A stretch of DNA of 64,000 nucleotides from Epiperipatus broadwayi (lineage: Eukaryota > Onychophora > Udeonychophora > Euonychophora > Peripatidae): assembly GCA_028023455.1 (NCBI GenBank), contig JAQFVV010012416.1:4321594-4385593 (forward strand), read 5' to 3'. Both the position numbers and the translations under genes were made by a program. Each line of letters begins with the position of its first letter. Position 1 is the first letter of the stretch. Below the pieces are notes generated by a model. The model saw nothing but the letters and a program-made list of their open reading frames with translations, had not been told where the DNA came from and ran no database searches. This document shows, in pieces, positions 36,931 to 48,700 of the stretch.

Positions 36931-38591
36931 AACTTATTGGAATAATTTACAAATTCTGTAAAATATTATGCTGTAATGAAATCAAGTAACACACACAGTG
37001 CCAATTCATTGAATTAACTTATAAATTAATTAATAGCATCGAGAAAAAATATGATATGATAATTCCAAGTTGAAAACATTTTATTGACAAAATATAATTT
37101 AATATAGCAAGTAATATTAACTTGATGATTCTAAATTTTGAATTAATTATCATTTATTTTTTGGTTTACTTTACCTTTTTTAATAATTAAATATAAAACA
37201 ATATCTTAAAAATAGGAGCTAAGATCTTTGTAAATTAGTTAAAATTCTTTTTTACAATTTTGGAAGGAAAATCAACTGAATAAAAAAACAAGTTAAAAAA
37301 ATTACACTAGCAATTATTATTTATATTAAAAATTATCTTTAAATGTAAATGTACAAATAACAATTCCTTTTTACCATGAATTTTTTTTCTTTTGGGACCT
37401 TTTTTGACAGTTGTAATTTTCAGTTTTCTTTCAAGTTTGGTTTTTCTTATTAGTGTTAAATGTTGTTTAAATCAACCTTTCTTTTTTTAGTATTTCTGTT
37501 AACTTTTCCTTTTGTAGATTCAACTTTATATTTTAATAACTTTTCAAGCAACACAGATTTCCAGGATAATGCACACATTAAATTTATCAATAATAATTTT
37601 CTTGCCACTGTAACACATGCCGAATTTCTCCATCTTTCCTATACAATAATTTGCTGATCAGGTTATTACAAAATAAGACTATGCTTTTGGTTAGAAACAA
37701 GACTTGTTGCAGACATCTCTACGACTATTACTTTTTCTATATTTTCTCTTAGTAAACAGGTTACATGGTGAGGTTTAATGATGTTTAGCTTCTAGCTAAA
37801 ACTTAGCATATAGTTTTCATTGTTTTCTCAAATCCATTTTAAAAATCATTTTTAACCTAGTCTCTTCACCCCTGGTCTGCTGCAAGTGTTGTCTTCAGTA
37901 GTTGAATCTAGAATGCATATTCTATACAAAATATTGAGGTCTACTGCCTTAACCTACATCATATTATTTTTGAACCAATCCTGTTTCTATCCAATCACTT
38001 CTTATCAAATGTGACAGTATTTAACTCTGACCAATTGAGTCTACTTTTACACAAAATTATTTTTTCTCCCCTTTCTAATTAAAAAAATCCATTTCTATAA
38101 AAAATGGTACTAGTTGATTAGCCCCTGCATGACACTTGATGTCACTGATTCCATGCAAAAGCACAGAAATGTGCCATTTACACTGCCTATAGAACAGTTC
38201 TGTTCATATTACCTGCTAAGCAGGCCTAGATGGTGTTGCACACAAATATTATGGCCCACTTTTGTGCTTTGTGGTACTGTGCAAATAACACACACTTCAC
38301 AGATCACTATGGTATGATGTGAGGGTGTGTAGAATTGAAGTGGCCATAACTCTTTTCATGTGCATTTGAAATAATGATTTTTCACATGACCTGACATAGT
38401 TTCAGATAGTAATAATAGTAAGCCCATCACCATACTTCTGTACACATCTTTTTAAGGTGAAATTAATTGCAAAAGTGTACATCCCAACAGTATTTTACAG
38501 ATATCATGTGAAAAATGTATCTTGCACAAGAACAGCCACAAGACTACTAAAATGGCTGTGGTTTGTTATTGTTTTTAAAAGCATAAGCTTG

Positions 38592-38880
38592 GTTTGATCA
38601 GACGGTAATTTTAAAATGGAATTTTTACATTTTATTAAATAATGTTGTTTTGTAAATTTTTTTCAAATAGTTTTCAAAATGTCATCGCAGAATGTTTCTA
38701 ATATTTATATTTTTTGTTTGATCAGAGTAGCATATATTTTTGTTTAATCAAAAGGTAATTTTAAAATGGAATTCTTACATTTTATTAAATAATGTTGTTT
38801 CATAAATTTTTTAAGAAAATTTTTCAAAATATCATCATGGAATGTTTCTATTATTTAAATTTTTTGTTTGATCAAAGTAA
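38592..38880. repeat. 150-bp tandem duplication inside the TA element
   Basis: Two units starting GTTTGATCAGACGGTAATTT (38592) and GTTTAATCAAAAGGTAATTT (38742). Each contains TTACATTTTATTAAATAATG and a GAATGTTTCTA block. Confidence 0.88.
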
Positions 38881-38931
38881 CACATTTTGGATGATCCTTT
38901 GGATCATCAAAACCATCAGTCCCCCTTCCTG

Positions 38932-39057
38932 CACATTCCAGCACTACATGCTGCCATGTCTAACATGATTAAAAAATGTTGGATTAGAGTAGTGCAGTTC
39001 TCCTCTGTCCACATTCCAGCACTATGCGCTGACATGTCTAAAGTAATTAAAAAATGT
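38932..39057. repeat. 78-bp tandem duplication inside the TA element
   Basis: CACATTCCAGCACTA occurs at 38932 and 39010. Each is followed by TGCTGCCATGTCTAA or a close variant and ATTAAAAAATG. Confidence 0.85.
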
Positions 39058-39788
39058 AATTTAGAAACAAAAAAATGCAGTTTTTATTTTTAAAAATGTT
39101 TTTAAAAAAAATAAATGTAAATCCCTATTTTAAAAAAACAAACAGGTGAAAGCATTATATTTAGTTGTTTTTGAATAAATAATAATAAAATTGTAAATCA
39201 TCCCAGTAATGTTATATCTATTGGTTTTTGACTAGCAACAGAGCCATCAAGCGGCATGTGGTGGCTAATCAACTAGTACATAAAAATTTCTCTTGATTGC
39301 CAAAAACTAAAGAAAATCTTTTAATTATACTTTGATTTGAATAACATTAATTTTTGTTTTAGTAAGATAAAGAGAAAAAAAAACTTTAATTAAAATATTT
39401 TTTAAACAAAAATGTTAAAATCTATTTTTTTTCTTTTAAAAACCTGATAAAGAGTAGACAAATTTTTATTTATTATTACTATTTTTAATAAGTTAAAATT
39501 AATCAATAAATTACTGAAGAGAAAAAAAAATATCTTAATATTTTAAAAAAAATTAAAACTCTTAAATAAAATATCTGAAGGAAAGAATAAAAAAAAATTT
39601 TTTATCATATACTTATTTTTAAAAAATGTTTCAACTCTCATATTATCATCTGTGAATGGAAAATCTTTAAATAAATCAATAAATGTTATTATAAGAAAGT
39701 ATTATATCCCCATTTTAATTTTACTAGCTCTCATGAATTTATAATATCTAATATGGCCAGAGTTGGCTTCTATCTGCAATATTACAAT

Positions 39789-39959
39789 ATATATCATCTG
39801 TTTGTTATTGTTAAAGCTGATATTTTATTAATTTTTTGCCATTTAAAATCCTATAAATATATTGTTTTTTAAGCAATAACTTATTATAGATTTTATTTTT
39901 TATTACAATATATATAATATCATTTATAGATGAATTTAATAACTTTCACTACACTACCC
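39789..39959. other. AT-rich stretch
   Basis: Nothing recognised. Confidence 0.5.
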
Positions 39960-40260
39960 ATTCATGAAACTTGAACAAAAATATCTTCAAAGACAAATAA
40001 CTCCCAAGGCTCATTTCACATTGAAGCAGCCTTCATCAGTTGGCCCAGGTTATAGTCTCTCACATATTGCTTTATCACATATGCAGTATTTACCAAATAG
40101 TAAATAGTTACATTTTGATTGTCAAACTAACTCTGCCCATAACTTTGATCAGATTCACTCTAAAAAAATACATTAATGATTGGCATTAATCATTTGTTAA
40201 ACTAGAGATTATCTCTAGCCCAGATATAAATTTGATTACTTAATAAAATATTAAATTTTA
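39960..40260 (-). mobile_element. Diverged family R-like fragment
   Basis: Minus strand reads GGGCCAACTGATGAAGGCTGC.., similar to GGACCAACTGATGAGTGCTGG in the other copies, preceded by GTGAGAGACTATAACC. The part at 40196-40235 matches 28180-28240 in inverted orientation. Borders are unclear. Confidence 0.5.
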
Positions 40261-40888
40261 TATTACTATATATTGTAGCAGTTGATCTTAGCCCAAGATC
40301 GAGCTCCACTAGTCTACCACTTAACCCACTGTTTTTTTTTTGTCACATGTATATAAGCTATACGTATATTTCTGAGAAGCATCTACAAAAGTATATAAAT
40401 ATAAATCTCAAATAAAAAATTTCTTTAATTTTAAATATTCCCTTTTATGGATGCAACTCAGATATATACATATATTAATGGAGCTTTTATATATAAAAAA
40501 GCACAAACAAATCTTGTAAATAATTTTGAATTTTTTTTCTTAACTATATGTTATTTTTTAATATTTTTCATTTATAAGCATATAAAAATTCAAGATGGAA
40601 GATTCAATCACCGACTGTCCAAGAATAATTAAAGGGGTGGGAACATTACTTCGTTTCATAATTAAAAATGAATTTTTAAATTAAAGTAAAATTTAAACCA
40701 AAGCTAATTGATTTTAGTTAGTGATTAACATTTTTATCAAATCTATTTCTAATCTAGAAATAGATTGGAATTTATTCTTGGATAGTTATCCAGTGATTGC
40801 ATCTCCACTAACAATAGATAAAACATTTCTGTAAATTAAAGATAAGAAGTTTAATTAAAAAACATTCTTTAAACATCTCAAAGTTTTG
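40261..40888. other. AT-rich stretch upstream of a possible promoter
   Basis: A weak tRNA-like string lies on the minus strand near 40270-40335 (GGGTTAAGTGGTAGACTAG). Otherwise nothing. The frame 40447-40632 is featureless. Confidence 0.4.
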
Positions 40889-40896
40889 TATAAATA
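40889..40896 (+). promoter_or_regulatory. Candidate TATA box
   Basis: TATAAATA followed by GGGCC, standing 25-35 bp upstream of the start of an unusually GC-rich 0.2-kb block. TATA strings are common in AT-rich DNA. The evidence is the position relative to that block and its GC flank, not the string alone. Confidence 0.35.
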
Positions 40897-41091
40897 GGGC
40901 CTAAAAATCTATTGTGAGAGAGTTAGGTCAATAGTCTTTAACCGACTTCATGTCTGTGTAATTTTTGAGGGGCTTCAGCTGCCTTCCCCTCCATCTTCAG
41001 CTTCACTTTTCACCGTGCATGATGTAGATTCTACCATTCAAGTGTTCCCGTGCCATCCAAGAACCACCGAGGCCAAGAGACATGTCAAAGA

Positions 41092-41138
41092 ATGCCGCCT
41101 GTCACTGAAAATTCGTCTGTATTCCATAGAATGCTGAG
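41092..41138 (+). CDS. Candidate first coding exon (partial), unknown protein
   Basis: The block 40920-41138 is much richer in G and C than its surroundings and is not seen elsewhere in the window. From ATG at 41092 (A at -3) the frame reads MPPVTENSSVFHRML and stays open to AG|GTAACC at 41138/41139, a reasonable splice donor, leaving phase 2. A TATA box lies at 40889. Against this, there are three short upstream ATG frames, no acceptor or next exon can be identified, and another frame of about 80 codons crosses the same block. It could equally be a leader exon or a fragment of an unrecognised repeat. Confidence 0.3.
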
Positions 41139-41987
41139 GTAACCAGCCCAAAGTCATTATAATCATATTACCTAAATTATAACTTGTAAACTCTGTTTAA
41201 ATTAATGTTTTCTGTATATTTAATCTCTTTAACTCGCTCATCAGCGAGTACGTTAAAACTAATAATTATTTCTTTGGTATCGATTCGCTATAACCCTAAC
41301 AAATATTATTGTAAAATATTTCATCCAAATCACGCTTCTTACTTTCTTCTATAATTTAATGCGGTTATCATTTATTTTAAATATTTTTATATTTTTCACT
41401 AAACTTTTATTTATAAATGCTAATCAAACCCAGTCCTATGAATTTAGAAAGGGGGGGATTAATGAGTTCTTATTTATTTATTTCTAACTAGTTCGTAAGA
41501 CTGAGTTTTTCTTGTAAAATGAATATATGCTTCTTTATATATATATTACCATAAAATTATACAAAATGTATAAATATTTTTCAATCTGGGGTGGATTTTG
41601 GTGACCATTAGTTTATTAATTTCTTTATTTATCATCATCGCCGAAAAGGCTGGTGAACAAATTCTATTTTGTTGTTCGCACTTTTAAGTGCATGAATTTT
41701 AGTTTTTTTTATATATATTTAAACAAAATAGTATTGATTCAAGAAGGGGGAGAAATGCACGCTTCATTAATAATAGTTTTAACTTTTGATAAATGACTTA
41801 ATCTCACATGGGTCATTATTTTAACATATCATTATGTATTTGTTAAACCATTTAAGGCTTTATGTTAATATTTAAACTGAATGATTTCATATTCTTATAA
41901 AAGCGTTGTTAGCATAGGCCACTCTTCATATTATTAAGCTTTATCTAGAGATGGGCATCGGAACGCCCAAGTCATCTCATCTTCGTT
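41139..41987. other. Non-coding stretch
   Basis: AT-rich with no recognisable gene or repeat. It would be intron if the exon call at 41092-41138 is right. Confidence 0.45.
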
Positions 41988-42218
41988 TCAGGTTGCAAAC
42001 GGGGCGATGAATGACCCTAGACCATATATATATATACTCGCATAACGAGAACAATGCATGGGATAATTCCGGCAAAGTTCGGCCCATTGTATCTCCGTCT
42101 GAGGACCTTTTGTCAGCCGATTCCACAAAATGTGGGGTGGCAAGTCAGCTAGACTGTTTTCTTCCATATTATTATGATAAAGCACCTCAAAACATTGGAT
42201 CCATAGATATTCGGCCAT
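41988..42218 (-). CDS. Unidentified GC-richer reading frame
   Basis: Frame from an ATG at 42218-42216 (context ATAATGG) running to 41988; the frame is open further upstream to 42329. It starts MAEYLWIQCFEVLYHNN and continues with SLADLPPHILWNRLTKGP and QWAELCRNYPMHCSRYAS. The LADLPPHILWNRL part faintly recalls the start of an F-box, but this is not enough to name it. Base composition is clearly less AT-rich than around it. A GTATAT donor-like site occurs after SRYA. The opposite strand also has a 71-codon frame (42011-42226). Either may be an exon, or the block may be an old repeat. Confidence 0.3.
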   Translation of the reverse strand: MAEYLWIQCFEVLYHNNMEENSLADLPPHILWNRLTKGPQTEIQWAELCRNYPMHCSRYASIYIYGLGSFIAPFAT

Positions 42219-42329
42219 TATGCTAACACCGCAATTTCTTATAGTTCGTTTTTCTTTTAACCTGTTTGACAAAATAAATCGTAATGATATGTGATAATAA
42301 AACTTTTTTTTTCTTGTAATATTTTCCAT

Positions 42330-44082
42330 TGGAGTTTAAATCCAACCTCTCATGAAGCTGCCCTCCCCTTTTACTGAATAAGCCATTCCCGCAATTACAG
42401 TTTCGCTGTTGAAAATGTAAAATAAGCAAATGTTTTTAAGTATATTTTGATCACAATATATCCTCATTTTAGTGTTGTAAATAAAATCTATAAATGAAAA
42501 TATGTATCCAATGCCAAGGGCATTATATTCAAGTCCTATAATCAGCGAAACTCTTATTATTATATGTTTACATGTGTTTCTAAATATATAAAGTACACCA
42601 ACCACCCAAATCCACCTTTTTTTTAATATTAAATAAAACCTATTTTAGTTCAGTATTGTAACCACCACACTAAATTCATATCTGTCTAAATTAAAATAAT
42701 TGTACCAAGTTTTTTTTAAATGTTTGTAATGAAAATAAAGTTTTAAAAGTGTGAAATTGAGTATACGTATATAAAATCTTGAATTTTTGTTAAAATAAAT
42801 AGTTATGTTTTTAAACTTAATCCAGTTGTTCGAATCTCATTAATATATTTATTTATGTATGTTTTAACTTATATCTTGGGTTCACTCAATCTCTCATCAT
42901 CATCATCATCATCAGCTGAGTTCTCATGCAAAACGATGTAGCACCGGGTCCGGAAATAATTAATTTATGTAGTATCACCATAGAGTGTTGTCCATAGTGT
43001 TATAGATTTGGGGAGTGGGCAAATAGATTAGAATTCATGATTGCTCCTGACCTGTGTATCTCGGGCATGATTGGATTCGGGGTACTTTTGCTTAGATTCT
43101 AAGTCTTGTTGGATGAACATACATTTTTGACCGGTACAATATATATATTAATAAAAAGTGATTTTGTTTTTGAGCTATCAATATAGGCATGATGATTCAA
43201 CTGTTTAATACTTCTAGGTTATCTAATGAATGAAGATATAAAATGCAAACATAATTATGGAGGGTCATTTGGTTTTCAGTGCTAATGATTGGTTAAAAAA
43301 AGAAAAATCTTTATTTATGGGGGTGTGTGTGGCAAACCCATCATAAATTATTTTTATATTCTACATTGTAAATTTTATAAATAGACAGAATGCTGTTTAT
43401 ATGAAACAGAAATTCAATGCTAATTTGATGGGATCCAATAATAACAAGAGTAAAAGGTTCCCTTCAAAAATAATATTAGCATCATCTTATAAATAAAATA
43501 GAATATTACAGAAAATACAAGATAAGAAAAAATAAAGGCATAAAGACAAATAATGAAGAATTAACGATGAATTTCAAAATAACTGTATAAATCAATCCAT
43601 GAAGCAGAAATATTTCCACATGTCCTGAACTTTTAGTTGATTCCTTTAACAGTAATATTACTTTTAACTTTTTCTGCAGTGAGTATTAATTATTTTTTGA
43701 AATATATTTACACCTAATTAAATGTACTGTGCTTTGAAAATTCTATTCCTAGACATATCTTCACAATGAAAATAATCAGTGGTATACTTCTTTATAGTGT
43801 TTTTAGTAAAAACGAATTATTTATTGCTAAAAAGATTGTAAGATGTTTTAGCACTGGAGTTGAATCCATGAACCTTAAACTCAAACCTATCACTTTACAG
43901 TTGCACTAAAACACACAAATCATAGTATCTTTGAGATAATATTTATGATGTAAATGTAGTTTGTCTCTCTTATAGAAACCAGCATAATATGTTTCCAGTT
44001 AATCCCTTGTTGCATGCTGATTTTAAATGCCCAATCAGATAAGGATGTGCTTTTCCAATAACATATTTCATTAAAGCAATAA
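42330..44082. other. Mixed non-coding stretch
   Basis: (TCA)n run at 42893-42915, a less AT-rich patch at 42.93-43.12 kb of unknown origin, and a degraded S2 SINE-like copy on the minus strand at 43842-43915 (TAAAGTGATAGGTTTGAG, ATGGATTCAACTCCAGTGC). Overlapping frames at 42.22-42.61 kb (-) are not convincing genes. Confidence 0.45.
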
Positions 44083-44566
44083 AATATCACATGACAACCA
44101 TTTTCCTATGCTTACACAATCTGTAACCATAGGACAATTGTGGTCATGTGATTTTTATTGGTTTTATACAAATACTAGCCAAAGGATGTTTGTACTATAG
44201 TTATTAAAAAATCAAAGTCACCAACATATATAGATACTGAACTTAGCTCAGAACTGTACGATAAGTTAATTAACTTATATTGAAAACATTATTGTGTTTT
44301 CCTTTTGACTCGTAGCTTTATAGTCAACAAAATCGATAAAAGATGACTGCCAGGGAGATACTTTAGATTCAACCATTTAGATGCATTGCCCTCAAATCCA
44401 AGGCTTCTCACTGATGAAAGTCATAAGCTAAAACTTAGTTTGGGATTATTGCATAAGTAGGGACTAGATAGAGATTTTGATTTGCCAATCTTCTAGAACC
44501 CATTGATTCTATGGTTTGCATTAGGTGGGATTACTGTATGGAGAAAGTTGTTGTTGTTTTAAAACA
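44083..44566. mobile_element. Family G foldback, mainly right arm and loop
   Basis: Left end ATATCACATGACAACCATTT is followed by loop sequence homologous to the loop of 17898-18500. The right arm has GCATTGCCCTCAAATCCAAGG, ACTGATGAAAGTCATAAGCT and ATTACTGTATGGAGAAAG. The inner part of the left arm is missing. Confidence 0.75.
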
Positions 44567-45366
44567 TTTAATAAAATATCCAGCATACTGAAAAATACAT
44601 ATTGCAATCATATTTTTAGAATATTAGAGAGCATTCTTCAATTAAAAAAATGCTTTTATGTAACATTGTTAGAAATGTATGTCTTATTTCCAAACAATAA
44701 AAGAAAAATTACAATCCTATAGAACACTATGATGAAATATGCTACCATTTATTAAATCAAACCATAATGCATTGATTTTATGTTACATTTGAACATTCTA
44801 TGTACAAAAAATTACCATGATATCCAAATTGATTTATGTTCTCAAATTGATAACCATCTTAAATGAATATTTGTAAAGTTTTTTTCCCATTTCTGGCTAC
44901 TAAAGGATTGAGGATTTTTTTTCTTTGAAAAATCAATTATTAATAAGTCTTTATAGATTTCATTCAAAATATTAAAACTTATTTCGGAGCTCACCTCTGA
45001 AATTTATAAAAATGAGACCATCATCAGTATTAAAGATGTGACTAAGTCACAGCACACAACATTTTAGTGATTAGCATTTACGGAAGATGCCACTGTCATC
45101 ACTACTGTTTCTTATTATTGCTATTTGCTCTAGTTCTTAGATTATTATTGGGCTTATAATTTTCCATTTAATATTTGGAGATTAATGGTCTCTCTTTTGT
45201 TTTTAATAATTCAAAATTGTAACATTTTTTTCTTTCTGATTAATAAGTTTTTGAAATTCTCATATTTAATCTTTATTGCCAGGGTTGCTTCTAAAGTTGT
45301 CATTTGAATTGATAAACTTATTGTCTAATTACTTAATATTATATTATTATGTTTAAACAAGTGAAG
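44567..45366. other. AT-rich non-coding stretch
   Basis: No feature recognised. Confidence 0.55.
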
Positions 45367-45965
45367 TAGTCTACTCTATTGCCATTTATTGTGAGACTGA
45401 GTTGCCAATGAATGCCAGAATATGGTGCATTTCAACCTCCATCCCCAGATGTTTGCCTGTTTTTTTATTTTTGTGAATGCAGTTATACTTTTGGCAATCA
45501 CCTTTAACTCCTTTTTGGCCAAAATTCTAAAATCTGAAACATCTTAAGGTTTTAAATCCAGGCCAATTTGTCTAAATAATGATAGAGATATGATCTTAGG
45601 GGAGAGACTCAGTTCTTTCCTAACTTCAGGCATCTTTATCACCTTGGCTAAGAGTCAATAATAACAAAAACAAGATCAGCTCTCTACTGTATTGCCATCT
45701 ATTGTAAGCTTGATTAAATAATGATTACCAAATGATAGTGTATTTAAATTCCCATCCCAAAACAAGTTTCTGACTTTTGCCTTTATCAATGAAGCTTCAC
45801 ATTCAAAGATGAAAGTTATGCACTTATGTGTCTAGAAAATATCTTTAATTTTTTATGTTAAGTAATATAGGCAAAAACAAAAGCTGGGCTGAGGATAGTG
45901 ATTGAAATATGCAACCATCTGGTGATTGCTGATTACTCAAGCTTACTATAGATCACAAAAACAGT
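45367..45965. repeat. Family H repeat cluster
   Basis: Two plus-oriented heads, TCTACTCTATTGCCATTTATTG (45370) and CTACTGTATTGCCATCTATTG (45685), each lead into a CCATCCC(C)A..A block and TTTGCCT. A reversed arm ATTACTCAAGCTTACTATAGAT sits near 45935. The core is shared with 51.1, 51.4, 54.95, 55.34 and 59.03 kb. It is related to family G through the string CAGACTAGTTTCTGGCT. Confidence 0.65.
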
Positions 45966-46078
45966 CAGTTCTTGTTTCTCACATATATGAATTAAAGAAT
46001 TCAGGATTTTATTTTTATTATGCCTAATAAAGTTTGCAAATGATGTTTTCATTTATAAATATAAAATAAACTTCAGGC

Positions 46079-46106
46079 ATATATATATATATATATATAT
46101 ATATGC
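46079..46106. repeat. (AT)n microsatellite
   Basis: Uninterrupted alternating AT run of about 26 bp. Confidence 0.95.
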
Positions 46107-46339
46107 TTTACGAGATATCTTATGCATGAAATAAAAAATGCCTCTCAGTTTTATTTATTTTAATGCATTTTTAGTCCCAAGCATCATAATAATAGCTATT
46201 CTTACTAAATTCCAATGACTGCTTCTTGACAACTGTTAACAATATTCAAAACACCCTAATTTACATATTCCAATAATTAAATAATTGGGCATTATTTGAT
46301 CTTTTATTAGTGACATTACTGTTATTAGTGACTATACCA

Positions 46340-47155
46340 CACCTCTTTCATTCCATTTTTGGTCATATCATCCTACTCAGACCAGTTCTTACATGTTAAA
46401 CAGTGTTGTTGCTCTTTTTCATGGTCTAAGAATGCAGATGTGTGTGCTAAATTTTGCTTGTCTCTCTTGCAAAAATATTTATGCTGCCCTATTTTAGCTG
46501 TTACATTAGTTCAAAATTCACAGTAATATATAGCAGAGCATGTCATGCAATTTCATCAGACAGCATAAACAATTTGTGGTAATTCTGCTTTATCGATTTT
46601 GTCCTTAGAGTTATTGATAAGTCTATTTAGATTAGTTGGCATTCTAAAGCCTATGTTAAAATTCTGATTATGAATTTTCCTTATAAGGCATAGACATCCA
46701 AGGCCTATTATTGCTAATGCTTGTAATATTCCATTTTCTTTTTAAGTTAACGTTTTTAATTGCCTTGTGAAGATTATTAGGGCAACATCAATGAAGGGTA
46801 TGGCTTGAACAGTACTCTTATGATGTAGAAAAGACATGTGTTCATTTCCTTAATTTGCTTGTCTATATAAATTGCAAATAATAACTATGCAAAGTGGTGA
46901 ATCCTATGGAATGCTGCACGTAAATTTTAAAGGGTTTTTTAGACATATATAATTCTTTAATTGATTTATAGGCATCTATGTTCAGATAGAAGTTTGTGTA
47001 GTATTGGTGAACAAATATTTTTAACTGAATAAATCAAGAGCAGTCTTAAAGTTGATTTGGCATGCAACATTGTATCCAATGCTATCTAGATTCTTCACAT
47101 ACATTTTGATATTATGCTTTCTATCTGATTCACACCTGCATAAATAATGTTTTTA
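46340..47155 (-). pseudogene. Penelope-like retroelement relic, copy 3, with GIY-YIG-like C-terminus
   Basis: Minus strand in shifting frames reads KHNIKMYVKNLDSIGYN near 47.1 kb, then FRMPTNLNRLINNSKDKI and AELPQIVYAV. CMTCSAIYYCEF and KIGQHKYFCKRDKQNLAHTS follow near 46.5 kb, then FLDHEKEQQH. The spacing VYxIxC..C..YYIGET..R..TRI.EHK.A.KR is that of the GIY-YIG endonuclease at the C-terminus of Penelope-like elements; here YIG appears as YYC. It shares the KHN-K-V/MKNL and INN(S/T)KDK blocks with the copies at 10.4-13.45 kb. Multiple stops make it a dead copy. Confidence 0.6.
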
Positions 47156-47769
47156 TTAAGAAAACCTTTAAAACCTATAAGTTTATGTACCATTGGATTT
47201 TATAATCGGATATCTTGTAAAATCTATATGCGTATGTTTGAAGTTTTTATAGTTATATTAATGAATGTTTTTTATAATTATTACATATGTAATAAAGAGA
47301 TATTCTGCATAAATTAAAGCTTTAGACATAAAAATCATAGATCCAGGATATTATCAATATTCTGTAGTTTATTTATCAGAATGTAACAGTAATAACTAAA
47401 TTACATGGTGATAGTAAAAAAATTAATATCAATAAAAATGTTCAATAAGATGATTTCATCTCTCCAAATCTTTATGAAATATTTTGTGCATTAAAATGGA
47501 CAATAAAAAATGGAGATAGAGTCAATTTTTGTAAGTGATTTGGTAATTTTTCCAAATATGCTTCAAAATATTACAAAGTAGGATTAAAAGATAAATATGA
47601 TTAAGGTTAAAGTAATGATCAATGGATTTTTTAAAAAAAAATGAATGTTTTATCCTTGATGGTCATAAAAAATGACAAGTCCTGGAAGTTGTAGAATTGG
47701 AGCTCATCCATGAACTTTAATCTCTAAAGACCGCCAGTTAACCACTGCAACAAACAATATGAGACAAAT
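47156..47769. other. AT-rich stretch with an S2 SINE-like copy
   Basis: At 47665-47760 (-): GTTGCAGTGGTTAACTGGC, AAAGTTCATGGATGAGCTCC, similar to other S2 copies. The rest is featureless. Confidence 0.45.
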
Positions 47770-48700
47770 AAAGATTGATAATAACAAATTAGAAAAAGTT
47801 AACAACTACAAATACTTATGAATAGTTAACATAGATAATAGATAAAATTAAAAAATTAAACTTGAATGAAGTATTTTTGGTAGAAATGATTTAATATTAG
47901 AAGAAAAATATACTCATGTGATCAAAAAAGATCTTTTAAAAAAATTAATATGTTTTACCACCGCTTTCATACTGATCTCAGATTTAGATGCTTATTAGTA
48001 AAATAATAGAGATTTCAGACACACGACAAAAGATAAAGAAGCATATGTTGTAGTAAGATCTTAGTCAGATTATTACTACAAATGGAAACATAATGGATGA
48101 AATTAATCATAGAATTAAATTTGGATATTTAACAAAAGAGCAATACAGAGTCTTTAGATCACTCAAATAAGTATAGAAAGATGTATGTTAGGAGTAACAA
48201 GAAGAGAGTGAAAACATAATACATGGGTGCTAGAACAAAAGTGTTACTGATATTATTGAAAGAATTAAGAGACTGGAATTGGGCTGGACATATTGCTAGA
48301 AGAGATGATAATAGATGGATAATTGAAATTTTAAACTGGATTCCAAAAGATTGTATAAGACCTAGAAAGAGATCTCATGTGAGATGGATGTATGAAATAA
48401 AAAAGTGTGCTAGTGTGATGTGGAGAAGATAGACTAGTGATTAGAAAATATGGATTGAACTTGAAGAGACTTTCAACCTGCAGTGAAATGCTAACCGTGC
48501 CGTAATAGCAAGAAAGAATCAAAAGTGAAATATATGAGCGAAAAGATAAACAGACATGAAAAATTAAAAAGCTGAAACGAAGGTTCATTGGTTAGGATAG
48601 TAGATGAAAATTTGAAGTGATCCCAAGGCATGACAATATATCTTGAAAAATGCCATGGGATAAGAAATTTAGCTGAAGTGATGTAGAGAAGAAAAAAATA
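47770..48700 (+). pseudogene. RTE-type LINE 3' region relic
   Basis: Plus-strand pieces in order: DNNKLEKVNNYKYL (the RTE LG.V..YKYLG block), INHRIKFGYL, SIERCMLGVTRRE, then the open frame 48223-48432 with NWAGHIARRDDNRWIIEILN and WIPKDCIRPRKRSHVRWMYE. An IWIELEETFNLQ-like end follows. This is the region downstream of the RT catalytic core in RTE proteins (ERSMLGV..RD..RN, WAGHIAR..DNRW, RPRGRP..RW). The catalytic FADD block is not seen, and stops are common. A second weaker stretch at 48.6-48.75 kb may be a further fragment. Confidence 0.82.

Larger units (their letters stand above)
38110..39276. mobile_element. 1.17-kb TIR element in a TA target (Tc1/mariner-like, non-autonomous)
   Basis: Inverted ends begin CTAGTTGATTAGCC on both sides and stay similar for about 45 bp (left 38110-38150, right 39230-39276). 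TA lies immediately outside each end (38108-38109 and 39277-39278). Copy A has the uninterrupted site with a single TA (near 32217), so the borders are supported by a paralogous empty site. No transposase frame is visible, and the short frames 38114-38317 and 38887-39093 carry no known motif. TA duplication points to the Tc1/mariner group, but the TIR sequence was not matched to a named family. Confidence 0.82.
36187..39788. repeat. Direct duplication, copy B
   Basis: Paralogue of 30350-33767, in the same orientation, about 5.8 kb downstream. It contains two insertions absent from copy A: an S1 SINE at 36819-36930 and a 1.17-kb TIR element at 38110-39276. The block edges were placed where similarity by eye stops, so they are uncertain by some tens of bases. 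Confidence 0.88.
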
